A stretch of DNA of 64,000 nt from Salinimicrobium sp963739625 (GCA_963739625.1 CAVUAU010000004.1:1-64000); one strand, 5' to 3'; shown: positions 33,737 through 43,638, counted from the first letter of the stretch. Notes: generated by a model not told the origin, from the sequence alone. Made by a program: numbers and translations.

Positions 33737-34587
33737 ATCTCTTTTATAAAACCCGAAACTTTTTCAATTATTCTTTCCATTGCCTCAGGAAGCCTGTCCT
33801 TCTCCCACGGATGTGACATCTCAAACACATGATCACTGCCCTCCAGTAGGAAAAGCTCAGAATTCTTTATCCATTTGTGCAGCTGTTCAGCATTTTCTAC
33901 CGCCACAGTAGGATCTTGGGTGCCGTGAATGATCAACGTGGGAATTTCCAGCTTTCCGGCAGAAGTAGAAATAGTCAAACGCTCTTCATTTTGTTTGAAA
34001 TCTTCATAAAAATCAAATAGATGTGGCATTTGCTGCTTTGTACGGGAGTTTTCCACGTAGGCGATACCATTTTGCTGCCATGCCTCCAGCTCCTCACCCT
34101 GCGGAAATCTACTCCCTAAATCACTTACAGCTGCAAGAGTAATCAATTTTTGGATCCTTGGGTCCTCGGCTGCTTTGATCACAACCACCCCTCCACCGCG
34201 GGAATGTCCCATGAGGCTGAGCCGAGAAAGATCGGCAGCTTCAGCAAAGGGAAAATCGCTGCTGCTTATCCAATCAATTACGACCTCCAGGTCATCGAGT
34301 TCTTTTGAGTAGGTGTTTTCACCAAAGGCATCAAGATCGGGGAAATCAATAGGTTCCTCGAGCGTGCCTCCATTAAAGGCAAAATTGAATTTTACTACTA
34401 TAAACCCCTTTTTTGCAAATTCTTCGGACATAAGATTCCAGCCGCCCCAGTCTTTAAATCCTTTATATCCGTGGCAGAAAATTAGAACGGGCTTCCTGGT
34501 TTCATCTTCTGTTGAAATCACATCGGCAGGGACCGGCCTCCCATGTTTTCCCTTTAAAGGGATATTCGTTTGTCTTTTTACTACCAT
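33733..34587 (-). CDS. Alpha/beta hydrolase (dienelactone-hydrolase/esterase-like)
   Basis: 284 residues. An oxyanion region VLIFCHGYKGFKDWGGWNLM is followed by the nucleophile elbow SLMGHSRGGGVVVI. The acid is in LIIHGTQDPTVAVENAEQL and the histidine in LEGSDHVFEMSHPW. No signal peptide, so cytoplasmic. The substrate is unknown. It overlaps the end of the AddB-like gene by 7 bases and the lipoprotein gene by 4, giving a tight three-gene operon. Confidence 0.88.
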   Translation of the reverse strand: MVVKRQTNIPLKGKHGRPVPADVISTEDETRKPVLIFCHGYKGFKDWGGWNLMSEEFAKKGFIVVKFNFAFNGGTLEEPIDFPDLDAFGENTYSKELDDLEVVIDWISSSDFPFAEAADLSRLSLMGHSRGGGVVVIKAAEDPRIQKLITLAAVSDLGSRFPQGEELEAWQQNGIAYVENSRTKQQMPHLFDFYEDFKQNEERLTISTSAGKLEIPTLIIHGTQDPTVAVENAEQLHKWIKNSELFLLEGSDHVFEMSHPWEKDRLPEAMERIIEKVSGFIKEI

Positions 34588-37340
34588 GCGCTTGATTTTA
34601 TTTCTTTTTCTTCAAATGGGATCTCAGGATTACAGATCTCCAAAATGATGTTTTTAAGCTGTTCCTCAAAATCCATTAGAACTTCCCCTGTAATATCGGA
34701 ATCTTTTTTTGCTCCCTTGCCTGTTTTGTCTTTTTTGGAGAACTTCAGGAAGCCTGCCTTAAGGTTTTTAAACGAAATTATTCCTGCTTCTGCAGGTTCT
34801 GCTATTTCGTTTACGTGATTGAGCAGGCAAGCATACATGAGAATCTGGAAAGGTTTACTGTAGCGGTCATAATCGCTATTGATCTCCTCCCAATCGACCA
34901 CTTCCACCTTATTTTGATCTACTCTTCCTGTTTTATAATCAATGATCCTCATCTTGCCGTTGAATTCATCAACCCGGTCAACAGTACCCTTTAAATTTAC
35001 GGGAAAATTCAGTCCGGATATCAAAAAAGGTCGTTTTAGCTTCTCTTCAACTTGCAGTATCCTAATCGTATTTCCCTTCTTGAGAACTTTGATCTCAGAC
35101 CTTAAAAAATTGAGCACGTAACGTTTGGCAACTTCAAAAATGAGCAAATTCTTTCCCGTACTCATGGGTGCTTTAGTATAATGCTCTTTAAATTGTTTCT
35201 CAATTTCTGAAGGGGTGTCCAAAATGGCCTTTTCGAGTAGCTCTATTTTGAGCTCCTGCCCCAGCCATTGCCGGTAAAAATGCTCCAGGGTGTCGTGTAC
35301 CACCGTACCAAGCGTATTATAGGCCACTGTCTCTTCTACCTCCTCGGGTTCCCTGATCTTGAGGATTTGTTGCTTGTAGAAATCCAGTGGATTCCGGATG
35401 TAGCTCGTCAAAGCCGAAGGTGAAAAGCCTTCTGCAGCCCTTTCTTTGATCCTTTCCATAATACCCGGGGATTTTTTAATGCTCCTGAGGTTCTTCTGGA
35501 TCGCAGGGACCTGTGGCGCCACATTATAGCTCTTGATCACGTGCTGCTCTTGTGCCTCCAATTCGAGCTGCAACAAAAATCGCGATTTTTCACCGGCATT
35601 TAAGCCGTCACTTTCGGTATTATAAAGAAGATGCACATTTTTAGCACGCTGCAGCAGGTGGTAAAAATGATAGGCATAGACGGCATCTTTTTCTTTATAA
35701 GTTGGAAGACCGTAAGCGCATTTAAGGTCGAAGGGTACAAAGGAATTATTGCTTTTTCCCGAAGGCAGCACACCTTCATTGACCGAAGTGAGTATAACAT
35801 TTTCAAAATCCAATACCCGCGACTCCAGGACGCCCATCAACTGTAACCCTGAAAAAGGTTTTCCACGGAAGTCAACGTTCTTCGTAGACAACAGATCCTT
35901 GAAGATCGTAAAAAGGGATTTCAACGTGCTAACATATTCATACTCCTGCAGCAAATTGCCCAGCTGATTGAACAACATGTGAAACTGGTAAAGAAACTCA
36001 AGAGTTAGCCGATCTTTATCCCGGTCAAGATGATCCCTGAATATATAGATCAACTCCTGCAGGTTCTTAACAGCTAACGCAGGATCCTTTTTCCAGTCTC
36101 CAAAACACAGCTCATAGATCATTTTCGTTTTTGGGGAAGCATCTTTAGTAAGCGCCTCCACGGGAACGTAGATCAAATTCTCTACCTTGATCTGGTCGGC
36201 AATTTTTCCCGAAAAGCCGCCGGTGATCTTTTGAATCAATGGGTGATTACAAATGCTCACCACATCTTTATAATACCAGTCTGTACGGCTTCGGGAGGCA
36301 TGCATCTTCAGCAAATGTTCAAAAAGAAAAGCAACGGGAGCATTTTTGAGTGCAAAACCCATGGTGACGTTCACCTCCTGCACATTGGGCGGCAGCGAAT
36401 TCAATACCGGCAGTAAAAGGCTTTCATCCCCAAGAACTACCGCAGTATTCTTCAATTCTTCCGAAGAAAGTTTAGACAAAAGTTCTCCTACATATTTGGC
36501 TTGCCCCACATTCCTGGGCACCCCGATCATATCAATATTCCGGGGATTCTTATATTCTGAAGATATTTTTTGAAGCTCCTGTTCTTCATAAACCGGCCAT
36601 TTTTTAAGGTATTGCCGTAGAAAAAGCGACACATCATGTTGTGGATCTTCAAGAAAAGTTTCATCGGCATCCCAAAAGACCTCAGCTTTTCCGGCAGCCA
36701 TCATCTTCTGAAAGATTTGCTGTTCAGCCGAATTAAGCGCATTAAATCCCAGAAAGATATGCCTATCCATGTTTTTCTGAAGATAATCTTCAATCTTTTC
36801 TGAAGCCATTCTGTATACCATTCCCTGGTATGCCAGGCCGCGAGCCTCCAGCTGGCTTTTTAGGGCTTCGTAATATTCCGGCAGCTTGTTCCAGAAGGAG
36901 AGATAATTCTGCATGAGCGGTGTTCTTTCCTCCTGCAGGTACCAATGGTTCATTTCCTGAATATTCCCCAGGTAACCAAAGAAAGTCTTGTAATCAATAA
37001 GATAGCGGTCGATCTCGTTGAAGTCATGTAGAAGGGTTTGTGCCCAGGAGGAAAAAGTCTCAAAGTTCTCGAGATTCTCCTTTGGGGTACAGCGAAGATA
37101 GGCGGTATAGAATTCGAAGAGAACGGTGAGGTTATCTGCAGATTTTAGTCCTGCAACCTCCTCCGCAAAGTCTTCAATGCTCATCACCCGGGGCATAAAA
37201 AGAGCCCGGTTGCTCATTTTTGCAACCTGCTGTTTAAGATACGCTCCTGCACGGCGGCTGGGGAGCACAAATGTATAATCTGAAATTGAAATGTCACGGG
37301 TCAGCAGTTCCTGCAGTACCTGGTTGATGAATGGTGTCAT
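34581..37340 (-). CDS. AddB-like PD-(D/E)XK nuclease, recombination subunit
   Basis: 919 residues. The N-terminal part resembles an inactivated UvrD-type helicase (LPSRRAGAYLKQQVAKMSN in place of a Walker A motif; ENVILTSVNEGVLPSGKSNN). The C-terminal domain is a RecB-type nuclease (FSPSALTSYIRNPLDFYKQQILKI at its start; catalytic GTVDRVDEFNGKMRIIDYKTGRVD with the D-x(n)-D-Y-K core). The family partners with an AddA-type helicase-nuclease to resect double-strand breaks. That partner is at 40362-43520, separated by ompA and kbl. I see no four-cysteine iron-sulfur pattern around the nuclease, unlike B. subtilis AddB. Confidence 0.85.
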   Translation of the reverse strand: MTPFINQVLQELLTRDISISDYTFVLPSRRAGAYLKQQVAKMSNRALFMPRVMSIEDFAEEVAGLKSADNLTVLFEFYTAYLRCTPKENLENFETFSSWAQTLLHDFNEIDRYLIDYKTFFGYLGNIQEMNHWYLQEERTPLMQNYLSFWNKLPEYYEALKSQLEARGLAYQGMVYRMASEKIEDYLQKNMDRHIFLGFNALNSAEQQIFQKMMAAGKAEVFWDADETFLEDPQHDVSLFLRQYLKKWPVYEEQELQKISSEYKNPRNIDMIGVPRNVGQAKYVGELLSKLSSEELKNTAVVLGDESLLLPVLNSLPPNVQEVNVTMGFALKNAPVAFLFEHLLKMHASRSRTDWYYKDVVSICNHPLIQKITGGFSGKIADQIKVENLIYVPVEALTKDASPKTKMIYELCFGDWKKDPALAVKNLQELIYIFRDHLDRDKDRLTLEFLYQFHMLFNQLGNLLQEYEYVSTLKSLFTIFKDLLSTKNVDFRGKPFSGLQLMGVLESRVLDFENVILTSVNEGVLPSGKSNNSFVPFDLKCAYGLPTYKEKDAVYAYHFYHLLQRAKNVHLLYNTESDGLNAGEKSRFLLQLELEAQEQHVIKSYNVAPQVPAIQKNLRSIKKSPGIMERIKERAAEGFSPSALTSYIRNPLDFYKQQILKIREPEEVEETVAYNTLGTVVHDTLEHFYRQWLGQELKIELLEKAILDTPSEIEKQFKEHYTKAPMSTGKNLLIFEVAKRYVLNFLRSEIKVLKKGNTIRILQVEEKLKRPFLISGLNFPVNLKGTVDRVDEFNGKMRIIDYKTGRVDQNKVEVVDWEEINSDYDRYSKPFQILMYACLLNHVNEIAEPAEAGIISFKNLKAGFLKFSKKDKTGKGAKKDSDITGEVLMDFEEQLKNIILEICNPEIPFEEKEIKSSAW

Positions 37341-37351
37341 GGCTTAAAAAT

Positions 37352-37385
37352 AAAAAACGCCCCGGGAAACCCGGAGCGTTTTTCA
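37352..37385 (-). terminator. Rho-independent terminator of ompA
   Basis: GC-rich stem ACGCcCCGGG/CCCGGaGCGT with an AAA loop, flanked by A and T runs, just after the ompA stop on the minus strand. Confidence 0.85.
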
Positions 37386-37405
37386 AGAAATTATTTAGCC
37401 TGCTC

Positions 37406-38833
37406 TTACATATCTGAAGTGTCAGTTTCAGTAGAGTCAGTTTCGGTGTTGTTTTTATTTTCTTTCATCACCTTTTCTTTATCAAGAGATATCTCTACCC
37501 TTCTGTTTTCCTGTCTTCCTTTTGCTGTATTGTTGGTAGCAATTGGTTGAGATTCTCCATATCCTTCAGAAGTTAATCTTGAAGTAGAGATTCCTCTTTC
37601 AACAAGGGCGTCTTTTACAGACTGAGCTCTTTCTCTGGACAACTTCATGTTGTAAGCTTCACTTCCTGTACTGTCTGTATGTCCTCCAATGTGGAATACA
37701 GTGTTGGAATACTCACTCATGATATCAGCGATAGCCTGTAGCGTTTCTTCAGATTCTTTGCGAATGGTCGCTTTGTTAAGGTCGAAAAGAATAGTTCTTG
37801 AATACTCGTTCAATTCTTCAATAACTTCAACTGTAGGCTCTGGACAACCGTTGTTTGCAGCGGTTCCGGCAACTTCAGGACATTCGTCATCTTTGTCAAG
37901 TACACCATCGTTATCTTTGTCTTCCCATGGACATCCATTATTTTCTTTTGGACCTGCCTCGTTTGGACATTCGTCGTCAGAATCTTTGATTCCGTCACCA
38001 TCAGCATCAGGACATCCGTTCATTTCAGCAAGACCTGCTACAGTAGGACATTCATCCTGAGGATCGGCAACTCCGTCTCCATCAGTATCAGGACATCCGT
38101 TGAATTCAGCTAAACCGGCCTGATCAGGACATGCATCCTTACGGTCTTCGATTCCATCTCCGTCAGAGTCTGGACAACCGTTGTACATCTCAAGTCCCGC
38201 AACTTCAGGACATTCATCATCTTTGTCGTAGATGCCATCGCCATCTGTATCTTTTCCACCAAAGGCGAATTTAAGTCCAGCAACGTGCTGCCAGTGAGAC
38301 TGTGCATCATTCTCGAAAGTGTGCTTATAGACGGTCTGCAAGGTAAGTGCAAAATTATCTGAGAACCAGAAGTTAAAACCGGCAGTACCGTCTAAAGTTC
38401 CCACTCCCTGTTCGTCGATCCAGGTGTAACCACCACCAACACCTACAATAGGGTCTAACCAACCTGCGTTGGCATCGTTGCGGAAGCTATAGTTAAAAGT
38501 TCCGTCTAAAGCGTAATAAGTAAGACCATCCCAGCCTTCGTCTCCGTATTTGTCTATTTTGTTTGCAGAACCAGCAGCTTCAAAATAAAACCCGGCTCCG
38601 ATATTCCTGGCGACAGAAATTCTTGAAAGTCCGGGGAGCACATTCCAGTGATCTCCGGTGTTAAAAAATTCATCGAAATAGCCTCCAAGAGGCGCATCTT
38701 CTCCTGTTGGGAAAAAATCCACGGCATTTACTCCCAAACCTAAAGCCCAGGGGTTATTATCATCCTGCGCCTGCATCGAACTAAAGCCCAGAATGAATAA
38801 TGAAGCCAATAAAAATCTGTTTAGATGTTTCAT
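37406..38833 (-). CDS. OmpA-family outer-membrane protein with TSP3 repeats
   Basis: 475 residues from MKHLNRFLLASLFILGFSS, with a signal peptide cut after MQAQ. An N-terminal beta-barrel of about 190 residues is followed by five to six thrombospondin type 3 calcium-binding repeats (DxDGDGIxDxxDxCP, each ending NGCP), then a C-terminal OmpA peptidoglycan-binding domain (LFDLNKATIRKESEETLQAI, GHTDSTGSEAYNMKLSRERAQ, ENRRVEISL). It links outer membrane and cell wall. A longer start at 38899 is rejected because it lies upstream of the promoter at 38870-38900. Monocistronic, with promoter and terminator. Confidence 0.95.
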   Translation of the reverse strand: MKHLNRFLLASLFILGFSSMQAQDDNNPWALGLGVNAVDFFPTGEDAPLGGYFDEFFNTGDHWNVLPGLSRISVARNIGAGFYFEAAGSANKIDKYGDEGWDGLTYYALDGTFNYSFRNDANAGWLDPIVGVGGGYTWIDEQGVGTLDGTAGFNFWFSDNFALTLQTVYKHTFENDAQSHWQHVAGLKFAFGGKDTDGDGIYDKDDECPEVAGLEMYNGCPDSDGDGIEDRKDACPDQAGLAEFNGCPDTDGDGVADPQDECPTVAGLAEMNGCPDADGDGIKDSDDECPNEAGPKENNGCPWEDKDNDGVLDKDDECPEVAGTAANNGCPEPTVEVIEELNEYSRTILFDLNKATIRKESEETLQAIADIMSEYSNTVFHIGGHTDSTGSEAYNMKLSRERAQSVKDALVERGISTSRLTSEGYGESQPIATNNTAKGRQENRRVEISLDKEKVMKENKNNTETDSTETDTSDM

Positions 38834-38869
38834 ATTGAAGAGTTTAATATTTCTATTAGTTAGTACAAA

Positions 38870-38900
38870 CAAAAGTAGACTGATATTCATTATTAACAAA
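38870..38900 (-). promoter_or_regulatory. Strong promoter of ompA
   Basis: Minus strand TTTG (38897-38900), exactly 19 bases, then TACTTTTG (38870-38877): a perfect Bacteroidota consensus, 37 bases before the ATG. Confidence 0.85.
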
Positions 38901-39080
38901 GCTTAATATAATAAAGTTTTCTTAATAAAGCCTTGAATACTAGCAGTTATAAGGACTTTCAAGGCACTGTTTTTGAGAAAATTATAAAATTTTAATAAAA
39001 AAATCCTGCCGTATTTTAGGCCAATTTTCCTGATTAAGAAGCTTTTGTATTGCTATTTGAGGACCAAACTGTCCAAAAAT

Positions 39081-39110
39081 AAAAAAAGCCCTTCATCATG
39101 AGGAAGGGCT
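39081..39110 (-). terminator. Rho-independent terminator of kbl
   Basis: Minus strand stem AGCCCTTC/GAAGGGCT with an 8-base loop, followed by seven T residues, 27 bases after the kbl stop. Confidence 0.85.
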
Positions 39111-39136
39111 ATATAATAATTCAAAAAATGGTCTTT

Positions 39137-40330
39137 TTAGATCACCTTAAGTTCTTTTCCAACTTTTTCAAAAGCGGCAATGGCTTTATCAAGATGCTCT
39201 TTGGTATGTGCCGCCGAGAGTTGTACACGAATTCTGGCTTTTCCTTTAGGAACAACAGGATAAAAGAAGCCAATTACGTAGATACCCTCTTCCAGGAGCT
39301 TATCTGCCATGTCCTGGGAAAGTTTGGCATCATACAGCATTACGGGCACAATGGCTGCTTCGCCGTCAATGATCTCAAAACCGGCGTCTTTAATGCCTTT
39401 TTTGAAATACCTGGTATTATCTTTCACCTTATTTCTCAAGGTGTCATCTGTGGCCAACATATCAAATACCTTAATAGAAGCTCCAACTATTGCAGGTGCA
39501 AGGGAGTTAGAGAAAAGGTAGGGTCTTGATCTTTGACGCAGGATCTCAATGATCTCTTTTTTAGCCACCGTATAACCTCCCATCGCACCTCCAAGCGCTT
39601 TCCCAAGGGTTCCGGTAATAATATCAATTCTACCCAGAACGCCTTTTTCTTCCAGGGTTCCTATCCCATTCTGCCCAATGAATCCTGTGGCGTGACACTC
39701 GTCTATCATAACCAGGGCATCATATTTATCGGCAAGGTCACAGATCTTATCAAGAGGTGCAACAAGCCCATCCATAGAGAAAACTCCGTCGGTAACAATG
39801 ATCTTAAAGCGAGCTCCGTTCTCATTGGCTGCTTTTAGCTGCTCCTCGAGATCCTGCATATTTCCGTTCTCGTAACGGTATCTTGCAGCCTTACAAAGTC
39901 TCACCCCGTCAATAATGGAGGCGTGGTTGAAAGAATCTGAAATGATCGCGTCTTCAGCAGTAAGCAAAGGTTCGAAAACCCCACCGTTGGCATCAAAGGC
40001 CGCAGCATATAGAATGGTATCTTCCATTCCGTAGAAATCGGCAATCTTACGCTCCAGTTCCTTATGAATGTCCTGGGTTCCGCAGATGAACCTTACGCTG
40101 GACATCCCAAAGCCATGAGAATCTAAAGTGTCTTTTGCAGCCTGGATAACTTCCGGATGTGAGGAAAGCCCGAGGTAATTGTTGGCACAAAAATTCAGCA
40201 CTTTTTTGCCGCCCTCAAGGGTGATCTCTGCCCCCTGTGGCGAGGTAATAATGCGCTCCTTTTTATAAAGCCCTTCTTCTTTTATGTTTTCTATCTCCTT
40301 TTCAAGGTATTCTTTCATATTTCCGTACAT
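39137..40330 (-). CDS. kbl: 2-amino-3-ketobutyrate CoA ligase (glycine C-acetyltransferase)
   Basis: 397 residues, a PLP enzyme of the alpha-oxoamine synthase family. Motifs: LNFCANNYLGLSSHPEVIQAAKD, FDANGGVFEPLLTAEDAIISD, MIDECHATGFIGQNGIG (PLP-binding Asp and His) and IITGTLGKALGGAMGGYTVAKK with the Schiff-base lysine in GTLGKA. It cleaves 2-amino-3-oxobutyrate with CoA to glycine and acetyl-CoA in threonine degradation. The closest relatives by motif are Kbl and, less likely, serine palmitoyltransferase or BioF; the length and ICGTQDIHKELERKIA favour Kbl. No threonine dehydrogenase gene is adjacent. Confidence 0.9.
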   Translation of the reverse strand: MYGNMKEYLEKEIENIKEEGLYKKERIITSPQGAEITLEGGKKVLNFCANNYLGLSSHPEVIQAAKDTLDSHGFGMSSVRFICGTQDIHKELERKIADFYGMEDTILYAAAFDANGGVFEPLLTAEDAIISDSFNHASIIDGVRLCKAARYRYENGNMQDLEEQLKAANENGARFKIIVTDGVFSMDGLVAPLDKICDLADKYDALVMIDECHATGFIGQNGIGTLEEKGVLGRIDIITGTLGKALGGAMGGYTVAKKEIIEILRQRSRPYLFSNSLAPAIVGASIKVFDMLATDDTLRNKVKDNTRYFKKGIKDAGFEIIDGEAAIVPVMLYDAKLSQDMADKLLEEGIYVIGFFYPVVPKGKARIRVQLSAAHTKEHLDKAIAAFEKVGKELKVI

Positions 40331-40345
40331 ATCGTATGTTTTTTA

Positions 40346-40353
40346 CAAAATTA
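40346..40353 (-). promoter_or_regulatory. Promoter -7 element of kbl
   Basis: Minus strand TAATTTTG, a full match to TAnnTTTG, about 15 bases before the kbl ATG in the 31-base gap after the helicase gene. No convincing -33 box. Confidence 0.5.
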
Positions 40354-40361
40354 CATTTCTT

Positions 40362-43300
40362 TTATACATGAGTAATGGCAATGTTGTCATTAATATAGAC
40401 CAGCAGCTTGTTTTCAACGGTGTAATCCATCGCCGTGAAAACCGCGGCGTAAGAATTGATCTGCTCGTGATGCTTGAGATCTTCACTTCCGGTTTTGTAA
40501 TCGATAATATTGACCTTCTTATTCTCGATAATCACGCGATCTGGTCGCAGCAATTCCCCTTTTTCTGAAATGATCTCCCGCTCGTTATAGCTAAGGATTT
40601 CTTCGGAAAAATACTGCTGCAATTGAGGGTGGCGTATCACCTCAAAAATGGTATTTCTTATCTGTTTTTCCTCCTGTTCCTTAAAACGTCCCTCTTCCAA
40701 AGCTTTTTTGAGCACCCGGTCCACGTCTTTTTCTGAAGTTATTTCTGAAAAAATATCATGGATCAACTGCCCCTTTTCAATCGCCTCCTTTTGCCGGGAA
40801 TCCCACAGTGCACCTGACCTAGTAATGATTGAGATGCCGTTGGCCTCGGTCGCCGAAGAGAAAAATTCCTGCTGCTGCCGGGAAACCTCTCTTTCCTCCA
40901 CCTGTTGCGGAAGATCATTAGGGTCTCCAAAATGATATTCCTTGCTTTCATTCCATTTTCCCAGCGACTTCAGATACGAAATGAGCAACCCTGAAAACTT
41001 CTTTTGATTTTCCTGCCCCTTTTTATCCACTTCATTTTTGGAGATGACGTAAAGCTGCTGCACCGGCCGGGTCAAAGCGACATACAGCACATTAAGAGCA
41101 TCCAGCTGACTGTTGAAACAGAGTTCGTCATACAGCTGAGGCGCACTCCCGTCCCACTCCTTCATTTTTTCTGAAGATCTTAGCAGCGCCACCGGTACTC
41201 TGCTTTCAAGCTCTTCCGGAAGGTCCATCCAAAGAGAATCACGACTAACATCGGTCACAGGACTGTTCGCAAACGGATAAATAACAATCGGGAATTCCAG
41301 ACCCTTTGCCTTATGAATGGTCATAATTTGCACGGCATCTTCGCCTTCGGGCACAACAATGCTGAGATCATTCTTCTTTCGCTCCCAAAGTTCCAGATAA
41401 CCGAAAATCCCGGCACCTTCAGAATGAGAGGTCTCGTAAACAAAATCCAGGAAGAACTGTAAATAGGCATTAGAATCCTTTACCAGCCCAAAACTCCTGA
41501 TGATGTACTCCACAGCCTCATAAACCGAAAAGGCATTGAGCTGTTCCAGCTTAAAATCTACTCCAAATATGGTGAAGCTGTCAAAAAACGGCTGTCCTTC
41601 CAACTCCAGCGCCTCCTTTATATATGTATAGGGATCCTTAATTCCGGAATACTTGTCCAACAGGTAATCCAGAATGTCGAACTTCAGGTTTTTATCTGCT
41701 TTTTCTATGCTAAGCTGAAGAAGGTCATTGATGAATTTGACTTCAGGAGACCTGCTCAGCAAAAGACTTTCCGCAGAAATAACTGAGACTCCGTGTTCAT
41801 TTAAGAAGTTCGCAATGCCGATGCTTTCCTTTCTTTTTCGGGTAAGGATGCAAATATCACTTTTCGAGACCTGCTTTCCAGCCAGGTCATTAATGATCTC
41901 CAGTACTCTTTCAGGATATGCCTGCATCTCTTCTTCGGCATTTTCGGCTTCCACAAAGGAAATATTGACATAACCGCAATCCTCACTAACAGGTTCCTGC
42001 CCGCTTTTGTCGAACAGCTCCCGGTGCTCCTCCAGCTGAAAGCAGGAAGAAGAAAACTTAAAAAAGTCATTATTAAAATCGACGATAGTTTTGGCGCTCC
42101 TATAGTTCTTGGGAAGCACCAACACTTCTTTGTTCTCTATATTAAATGGATTTTTGCCTTTGCACAGCTCCATGAATTGCTCTGCTTTCCCGCCGCGCCA
42201 GCGGTAGATCGACTGTTTAGCATCTCCCACCAGGGTAAGACTACCCCTGTCCTGGCCTTCGTTCCCGCCCGAGAGCGTGTGATCAACCAGAGGAATTAGA
42301 TTTTCCCACTGCAGCTGGGAAGTATCCTGAAATTCGTCAATAAAATAATGGCGGTATCGCTCCCCCAGCCGCTCGTAAATAAAAGGAGCAGGCTGGTCTT
42401 TTACCGTTTTTCCAATGGTAGAATTAAATTCGGAGATCAACACCACCGAATTCTCCTGCTTTATCGCCTCGATTTCGTTTTGAATAGCGCTTAACAACGA
42501 CAGCGGCACCAGGTTCTTTTCGACCGCCTGGAAAAATTGATGTGCTAAAATCTCTTTTTTGACCCTGCAGTACAGCTCCCAGATTTGGGGCTGCAGCTCA
42601 TCTAAAATACCTTTTTTGCCCTGACTTATCTTTTTAGGGTAGAGCGGCGCGCATTCGAGATCGGCCTGCCATTTTAGATCAAATTTTAGCGGTCTTAGGT
42701 CAAGCTCCTTTACCTTCTGAAAAAAGTTTGGACAGGAAGACCTGCTGAAATCCTCATTTTCGAGCCCATTGCTTTGCAGCAGCTCAAAAAATTCTTCGGA
42801 AGCCTTCACCATTCCGGCTTCCAAAAATGTCATTTTTCCCTTCAGTTTTTTCTGAAGCTGAAGGAAATCCTCCATTTTCTTATGCTTGAGCAGTTCCAAA
42901 AATGGCAAATTCGTCTCTTGTGTGAGCAGTCTTGCGATCTCCAGCAGATCGCGGGAAATATCCCAGCTTTTGTCATCATCGGTCTTGCTAAGAACGAAAT
43001 TCACCAGGACTCGGGTAAGGTCTTTGTCTTCTCCTGCTTTGCTGATAAGTCGATCAACAGCTTCAGAGAGCACCTCGTCTGTTCGCAGCTCCACCTCGAA
43101 ATTCAGCGGCAGGTCAAGGTCGCGTGCAAAGGTTCTTAAGACGCGATGGGTAAAACCATCAATGGTGGAAACCTCAAAAGCAGCATAATTGTGGATAATG
43201 CTCTTGAGAATTTCTTTACTCTTAAGGTGGATCTCCTGTGGCATAAAACCGGTCTCTTCGGCCAGCATCTGCAGCAGGTTTTCATCTTTTTGGCTGCGGA

Positions 43301-43520
43301 CTTCTTTAGATACCGATCTGAGAGCAGCAACGATGCGGCTCTTCATTTCGGCGACAGCCTTGTTGGTAAAGGTTATGGCAAGGATGTTTTTGAAACCATC
43401 GCTGCGTGGTGACAGCAGTAACAGGACGAGGTACTCTTTAACAAGGGTAAAGGTTTTGCCAGATCCTGCCGAAGCATTGTAAATTGTAAAGGAGTTTGTG
43501 CTTTTCAAAAATTTTTCCAC
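40362..43520 (-). CDS. UvrD-type helicase-nuclease, AddA/RecB-like
   Basis: 1,052 residues. Superfamily 1 helicase motifs in order: Walker A ASAGSGKT (residues 16-23), LAITFTNKAVAEMKSRI (motif Ia), HYFIDEFQDTSQLQWENL (Walker B), LVGDAKQSIYRWRGG (III), VLVLPKNYRSAKTIVDFN (IV), TIHKAKGLEFPIVIYPF (V) and NVLYVALTRPVQQLYVI (VI). A C-terminal nuclease domain ends RPDRVIIENKKVNIIDYKTG, with the catalytic D...DYK. It is the motor-nuclease half of an AddAB-type end-resection complex with the AddB-like protein at 34581. It contains an AAAAATGTCATTTTT palindrome in its coding sequence (42833). Confidence 0.9.
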   Translation of the reverse strand: MEKFLKSTNSFTIYNASAGSGKTFTLVKEYLVLLLLSPRSDGFKNILAITFTNKAVAEMKSRIVAALRSVSKEVRSQKDENLLQMLAEETGFMPQEIHLKSKEILKSIIHNYAAFEVSTIDGFTHRVLRTFARDLDLPLNFEVELRTDEVLSEAVDRLISKAGEDKDLTRVLVNFVLSKTDDDKSWDISRDLLEIARLLTQETNLPFLELLKHKKMEDFLQLQKKLKGKMTFLEAGMVKASEEFFELLQSNGLENEDFSRSSCPNFFQKVKELDLRPLKFDLKWQADLECAPLYPKKISQGKKGILDELQPQIWELYCRVKKEILAHQFFQAVEKNLVPLSLLSAIQNEIEAIKQENSVVLISEFNSTIGKTVKDQPAPFIYERLGERYRHYFIDEFQDTSQLQWENLIPLVDHTLSGGNEGQDRGSLTLVGDAKQSIYRWRGGKAEQFMELCKGKNPFNIENKEVLVLPKNYRSAKTIVDFNNDFFKFSSSCFQLEEHRELFDKSGQEPVSEDCGYVNISFVEAENAEEEMQAYPERVLEIINDLAGKQVSKSDICILTRKRKESIGIANFLNEHGVSVISAESLLLSRSPEVKFINDLLQLSIEKADKNLKFDILDYLLDKYSGIKDPYTYIKEALELEGQPFFDSFTIFGVDFKLEQLNAFSVYEAVEYIIRSFGLVKDSNAYLQFFLDFVYETSHSEGAGIFGYLELWERKKNDLSIVVPEGEDAVQIMTIHKAKGLEFPIVIYPFANSPVTDVSRDSLWMDLPEELESRVPVALLRSSEKMKEWDGSAPQLYDELCFNSQLDALNVLYVALTRPVQQLYVISKNEVDKKGQENQKKFSGLLISYLKSLGKWNESKEYHFGDPNDLPQQVEEREVSRQQQEFFSSATEANGISIITRSGALWDSRQKEAIEKGQLIHDIFSEITSEKDVDRVLKKALEEGRFKEQEEKQIRNTIFEVIRHPQLQQYFSEEILSYNEREIISEKGELLRPDRVIIENKKVNIIDYKTGSEDLKHHEQINSYAAVFTAMDYTVENKLLVYINDNIAITHV
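42833..42847. repeat. Palindrome of the AAAAATGNCATTTTT family inside a gene
   Basis: Exact 15-mer core within the AddA-like gene, encoding part of GKMTFLEAGM on the minus strand. The motif is therefore not confined to spacers. Confidence 0.65.
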
Positions 43521-43598
43521 TAATGTATAAAATGATCCTCAAACAAGAGCAGCAGCCGACGGGAATCAAATTATGTAGTTTTCAATGAGTTAAGGATA

Positions 43599-43638
43599 TT
43601 GGCTTTTTTATCATGATAAAATCCTACAAAAAAGCCAA
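43599..43638. repeat. Inverted repeat upstream of the superoxide dismutase gene
   Basis: Arms TTGGCTTTTTT and AAAAAAGCCAA (11 bp, exact) are separated by 18 bases containing ATCATGAT. It lies in the spacer between the divergent helicase and sod genes, about 50 bases upstream of the sod -7 box. Possible roles are a terminator for readthrough or an operator. Confidence 0.5.

Noticed and set aside
37810..38260. Tandem repeat or CRISPR-like periodicity
   Set aside because: The periodic sequence encodes thrombospondin type 3 repeats of the OmpA-family protein.
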